Source: Halieaceae bacterium UBA3479 (GTDB lineage Bacteria; Pseudomonadota; Gammaproteobacteria; Pseudomonadales; Halieaceae). Taken from it: a DNA stretch of 6,711 nucleotides. The first letter of the stretch is position 1, and the number at the start of each line of letters is the position of its first letter. Positions 4,668-6,711 of this stretch are shown here, piece by piece. The notes beneath the pieces are model-generated. The model searched no databases. It had not been told where the DNA came from and worked only from the letters and a program-made list of their open reading frames with translations. The stretch covers positions 1 through 6,711 of the forward strand of contig DFQW01000178.1 of assembly GCA_002377985.1 (NCBI GenBank). Reading direction: 5' to 3'. A program made the translations under genes and the position numbers.

Positions 4668-6711
4668 TACCGCTCTTCGCCAGGGTCTCTGCCCCCGCGC
4701 TGTGAGTCACCACCGCGGTGCTTGCACATTCGGGGCGCAGGTAGGTCTCCGCCACGCGCCTGAGGTCATCGAGGGTGGTGTTAACGATCCCCGCGCGGAA
4801 TTGCCTGCGATGTTCGTCGGTGCGCGCAAACAGGCACTCGTGAAAGTGCCGCTTGGCCTCACCTGCGGGGGACCCGGGCTTGTCCAGACTGGAAATCACG
4901 CTGAGGATCGCTTCCTCCAGCGCGAGGGCGTCATGGGATTGCTCCAGCATCCAACGCACCGAGGCATCAAAGTCTTCCAGAGTATCGACCAGTCGAGGAT
5001 CGCGGTAAGAGAAGAACTTGAACGCGCCAATGTTGGCGTCGTGACTTGCGCCACCACCGTAGGCCCCACCCTGCTCGCGAATGCTGCGGTGTAAATAGCC
5101 GTTTCGAAGAAACGCCCCCAGCACTGACAACACCGGCGCGTCGGGGTGTCCCGAGGGCACCGTGGGGTAGGCGCGGGCGCAAAAATTGACCTGGGTATTG
5201 GTGACCCACATCTCTTGCCGTCCTTCGCGGATTGGCGTTCCCTGCCAGAGTCCGGTCTCGGCGCCGCCGAGAGCAGTCACCCCGCCGAGCGCGGCCTCAG
5301 CGGCCGCACTCAGATTGGGCTCGTCGGCGATGGTGCAGAGGAATGGCGCCCCTGCCTCGGACAGTTTTTGCTGCAGCGCCGACAGCGAGGCGGCGAGGGT
5401 TTCCAGCTCGCCATCATTGCCCAGCGCGTCGTCCAGCGCGCGCATGCGACGAATTCCCTCGAGCCCGCCTTGCTCGTGACCCAGCCGCGCCAGCGGACTC
5501 ATGCCCGCGCAGGCGGCACTCATGGCGAGAGCATGTCCGCTGCCGGTGATGCCCTGATCGCGACGGGCGCGAATCTGGCTGATCAAATCACGAATCCGGG
5601 GGAGCTCATCAAAGCGCGCGCTTTGCAAGGTGTCGGACATCAGCGCCAGCTGGGCGTCCATCCGATCAGCCAGCGCCTTTGAAGAAAGCACAAAATAGCT
5701 GTCACAGGACTGCTCGTTGTCGCGGTGGGCGCGGCTACTCACCGTGGCACTCAGCGCGCCAACTGTGGCGGAGTGACGGTCCTGCGCTTGCAGATAGTCG
5801 AGATCGCCCACACCCACTTCGGCCATCAGAGCCGTGACCAGCGGCAAATGTTCCAGCTCCGCAGTTGTCATGGCGGGCAGTCTGCTGGCCCACTGTTGAT
5901 AAACGAGGCCATTGGTACCGGCGGTGTAGCGATAGTGGGTATGGTCGCCGCTACGCACCTCGGGCGAGGGACTGGGGATTTCTGCGGGAATATCAGAGAG
6001 CTCAACCCGGGGCAACACGTCGGGATCATCTTTTTGTGCCTGACGCTCGCGCAGTCGGCTGGCCAGGTCGAGGATCTCTGCAGTATGGCTGCCGCTTAGA
6101 CCTTCCTTGAGGCTTGCGAGCCGCGCCGCTTCCGCCTGCTCGCGCCGCGCCGCCAGTCCGCTGTCGGGTGCCACTACCAGGCTAACCCGATGCGGGTTGT
6201 CCACGAGAAGGCGGCGAATCAATCCGGGGATATAGTCCGGCTCCTTTACCCGCTCACGAAGGGTGGCAATGACCGGCTCCAGATCCAACGCCGCGACCGC
6301 ATCGCCGTAGTGGGTGGCGGCCCCAAGGGCGCGTAGCATCAGGTTCAATCCATAGGGCATGCCGTCGCCGCTCACTTCGCGCTGGTGCAGCTCAATCTGG
6401 CGCAGAATCGCCTCAATCTTGTCAGGATCGATGCCAGTGTTGGCAACGTCCTCAATGCACGCCAGCACCTCCTGCTCAAAGGTGTTTGCGTGCTCGGCCT
6501 CGCTGCCCTCGATACCGCAGCAGAACACCATCTCGCGCATGGATTCTTCCAGCCCGCAAAGGGGCGAGGGCGAAGAACCCAGTGGGGTGGTTTCGAGATA
6601 CTGCATCAGAGGGGATGCGCTGTTCTCCATCAACACGGAGGAGGCCAGCTGTGCCTCCAGCATGGCCGTCAGGTCTGCGCTTTCGCCCAACTTCCAACCC
6701 ATAATGAGGTG
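4639..6711 (-). CDS. M16C insulinase-family metallopeptidase, presequence-protease-like (5' end outside window)
   Basis: The C-terminal 690 residues of a large zinc peptidase; the frame is open to the window edge, so the Met at 6702 is internal. The sequence follows human presequence protease/PITRM1 and falcilysin-type M16C enzymes closely: the GWKLGESADL block near the edge, AILRQIELHQREVSGDG, DNPHRVSLVVAPD, the helical linker typical of the M16C-associated domain, GTNGLVYQQ, SGHALAMSAA, then near the C-terminus REQGGAYGGGA (5047-5079), SYRDPRL and SLDKPGSPAGE. In clamshell M16 proteases this last half supplies the Arg and Tyr (here in REQGGAYGG) that assist catalysis and bind substrate; the HxxEH zinc motif belongs to the N-terminal part beyond the window and cannot be checked. 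Such enzymes degrade short unstructured peptides, including cleaved targeting sequences. No frame disruption is visible. The 3' end overlaps the C39 peptidase gene tail to tail by 29 bp. Full length in the family is near 1000 residues, so about 300 are missing here. Confidence 0.93.
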   Translation of the reverse strand, partial: HLIMGWKLGESADLTAMLEAQLASSVLMENSASPLMQYLETTPLGSSPSPLCGLEESMREMVFCCGIEGSEAEHANTFEQEVLACIEDVANTGIDPDKIEAILRQIELHQREVSGDGMPYGLNLMLRALGAATHYGDAVAALDLEPVIATLRERVKEPDYIPGLIRRLLVDNPHRVSLVVAPDSGLAARREQAEAARLASLKEGLSGSHTAEILDLASRLRERQAQKDDPDVLPRVELSDIPAEIPSPSPEVRSGDHTHYRYTAGTNGLVYQQWASRLPAMTTAELEHLPLVTALMAEVGVGDLDYLQAQDRHSATVGALSATVSSRAHRDNEQSCDSYFVLSSKALADRMDAQLALMSDTLQSARFDELPRIRDLISQIRARRDQGITGSGHALAMSAACAGMSPLARLGHEQGGLEGIRRMRALDDALGNDGELETLAASLSALQQKLSEAGAPFLCTIADEPNLSAAAEAALGGVTALGGAETGLWQGTPIREGRQEMWVTNTQVNFCARAYPTVPSGHPDAPVLSVLGAFLRNGYLHRSIREQGGAYGGGASHDANIGAFKFFSYRDPRLVDTLEDFDASVRWMLEQSHDALALEEAILSVISSLDKPGSPAGEAKRHFHECLFARTDEHRRQFRAGIVNTTLDDLRRVAETYLRPECASTAVVTHSAGAETLAKSGITLTRQDLL
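4651..4664. repeat. palindromic direct repeat, copy 2 (C-terminal end of C39 gene)
   Basis: Second exact 14-bp copy, containing the palindrome CTGAC-GT-GTCAG (4651-4662). It is in the same reading frame as copy 1 and encodes the last four residues, Asp-Val-Ser-Ala (194-197), directly before the TAA. It lies within the overlap with the convergent M16 gene, whose penultimate codons it also covers. No T-run follows on either strand, so it is not an evident terminator. Confidence 0.7.
5610..5625. repeat. 16-bp perfect palindrome inside the M16 gene
   Basis: CAAAGCGCGCGCTTTG is a perfect two-fold palindrome with no spacer, within sequence coding for the stretch LQSARFDE of the M16 protein. Under equal base use about 0.1 such site is expected in a window of this size, so chance is quite possible, especially in CG-rich coding DNA. 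No function is assigned. Confidence 0.4.

Noticed and set aside
4702..6110. Several plus-strand open frames antisense to the M16 peptidase gene
   Set aside because: The minus-strand frame matches a long conserved family without interruption; the antisense products are rich in Arg, Gly and His with no plausible motifs.
6700..6702. Met at 6702 as the true start of the M16 peptidase
   Set aside because: The frame stays open to the window edge and the sequence here matches the middle of M16C proteins, so the N-terminal zinc-binding half must lie outside.

Overview
The window is a dense, chromosomal-looking stretch from a GC-rich Gram-negative bacterium. The family set (membrane fatty acid desaturase, AGCS-type amino acid:cation symporter, TauD/TfdA dioxygenase, presequence-protease-like M16 peptidase), the Shine-Dalgarno sites and the exported periplasmic-type proteins fit a gammaproteobacterium. 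A marine, Halieaceae/OM60-like lineage is my impression from the gene flavour, not something shown by a marker. There are no RNA genes, IS elements, CRISPR repeats, integrase genes or sharp composition breaks, so nothing marks this as a mobile island.

Layout: (1) 1-134, leader region with perhaps the tail of an upstream gene. (2) 135-2500 on the plus strand, a two-gene unit: a three-histidine-box fatty acid desaturase and, through a 4-bp GTGA overlap, an alanine/glycine-type cation symporter. (3) 2494-3315 on the minus strand, a TauD/TfdA-family Fe(II)/2-oxoglutarate dioxygenase whose 3' end overlaps the symporter by 7 bp. (4) 3316-3500, a divergent intergenic region. (5) 3501-4667 on the plus strand, a tightly packed three-gene cassette: a small secreted or membrane-anchored protein, a small two-helix membrane protein, and an exported stand-alone C39-family cysteine peptidase with its catalytic residues intact. 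(6) 4639-6711 on the minus strand, the C-terminal 690 residues of an M16C (presequence protease/falcilysin type) metallopeptidase. It runs off the window, and its 3' end overlaps the C39 gene by 29 bp.

The most interesting part is the C39 cassette. C39 peptidases are best known as N-terminal domains of ABC exporters that cut double-glycine leaders. Here the peptidase stands alone behind a signal sequence, and its two partners are small unrecognised proteins translated from overlapping frames. I infer that the three products act together at or beyond the inner membrane, for example a protease, a membrane partner and a substrate; no function is proven. A 14-bp palindromic repeat encodes Asp-Val-Ser-Ala both at the predicted signal-peptide cleavage point and at the very C-terminus of the peptidase.

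The other genes are housekeeping or accessory metabolism, and they are not obviously linked to the cassette. The dioxygenase keeps all residues for iron and 2-oxoglutarate but has changes in the taurine pocket, so its substrate should be left open.
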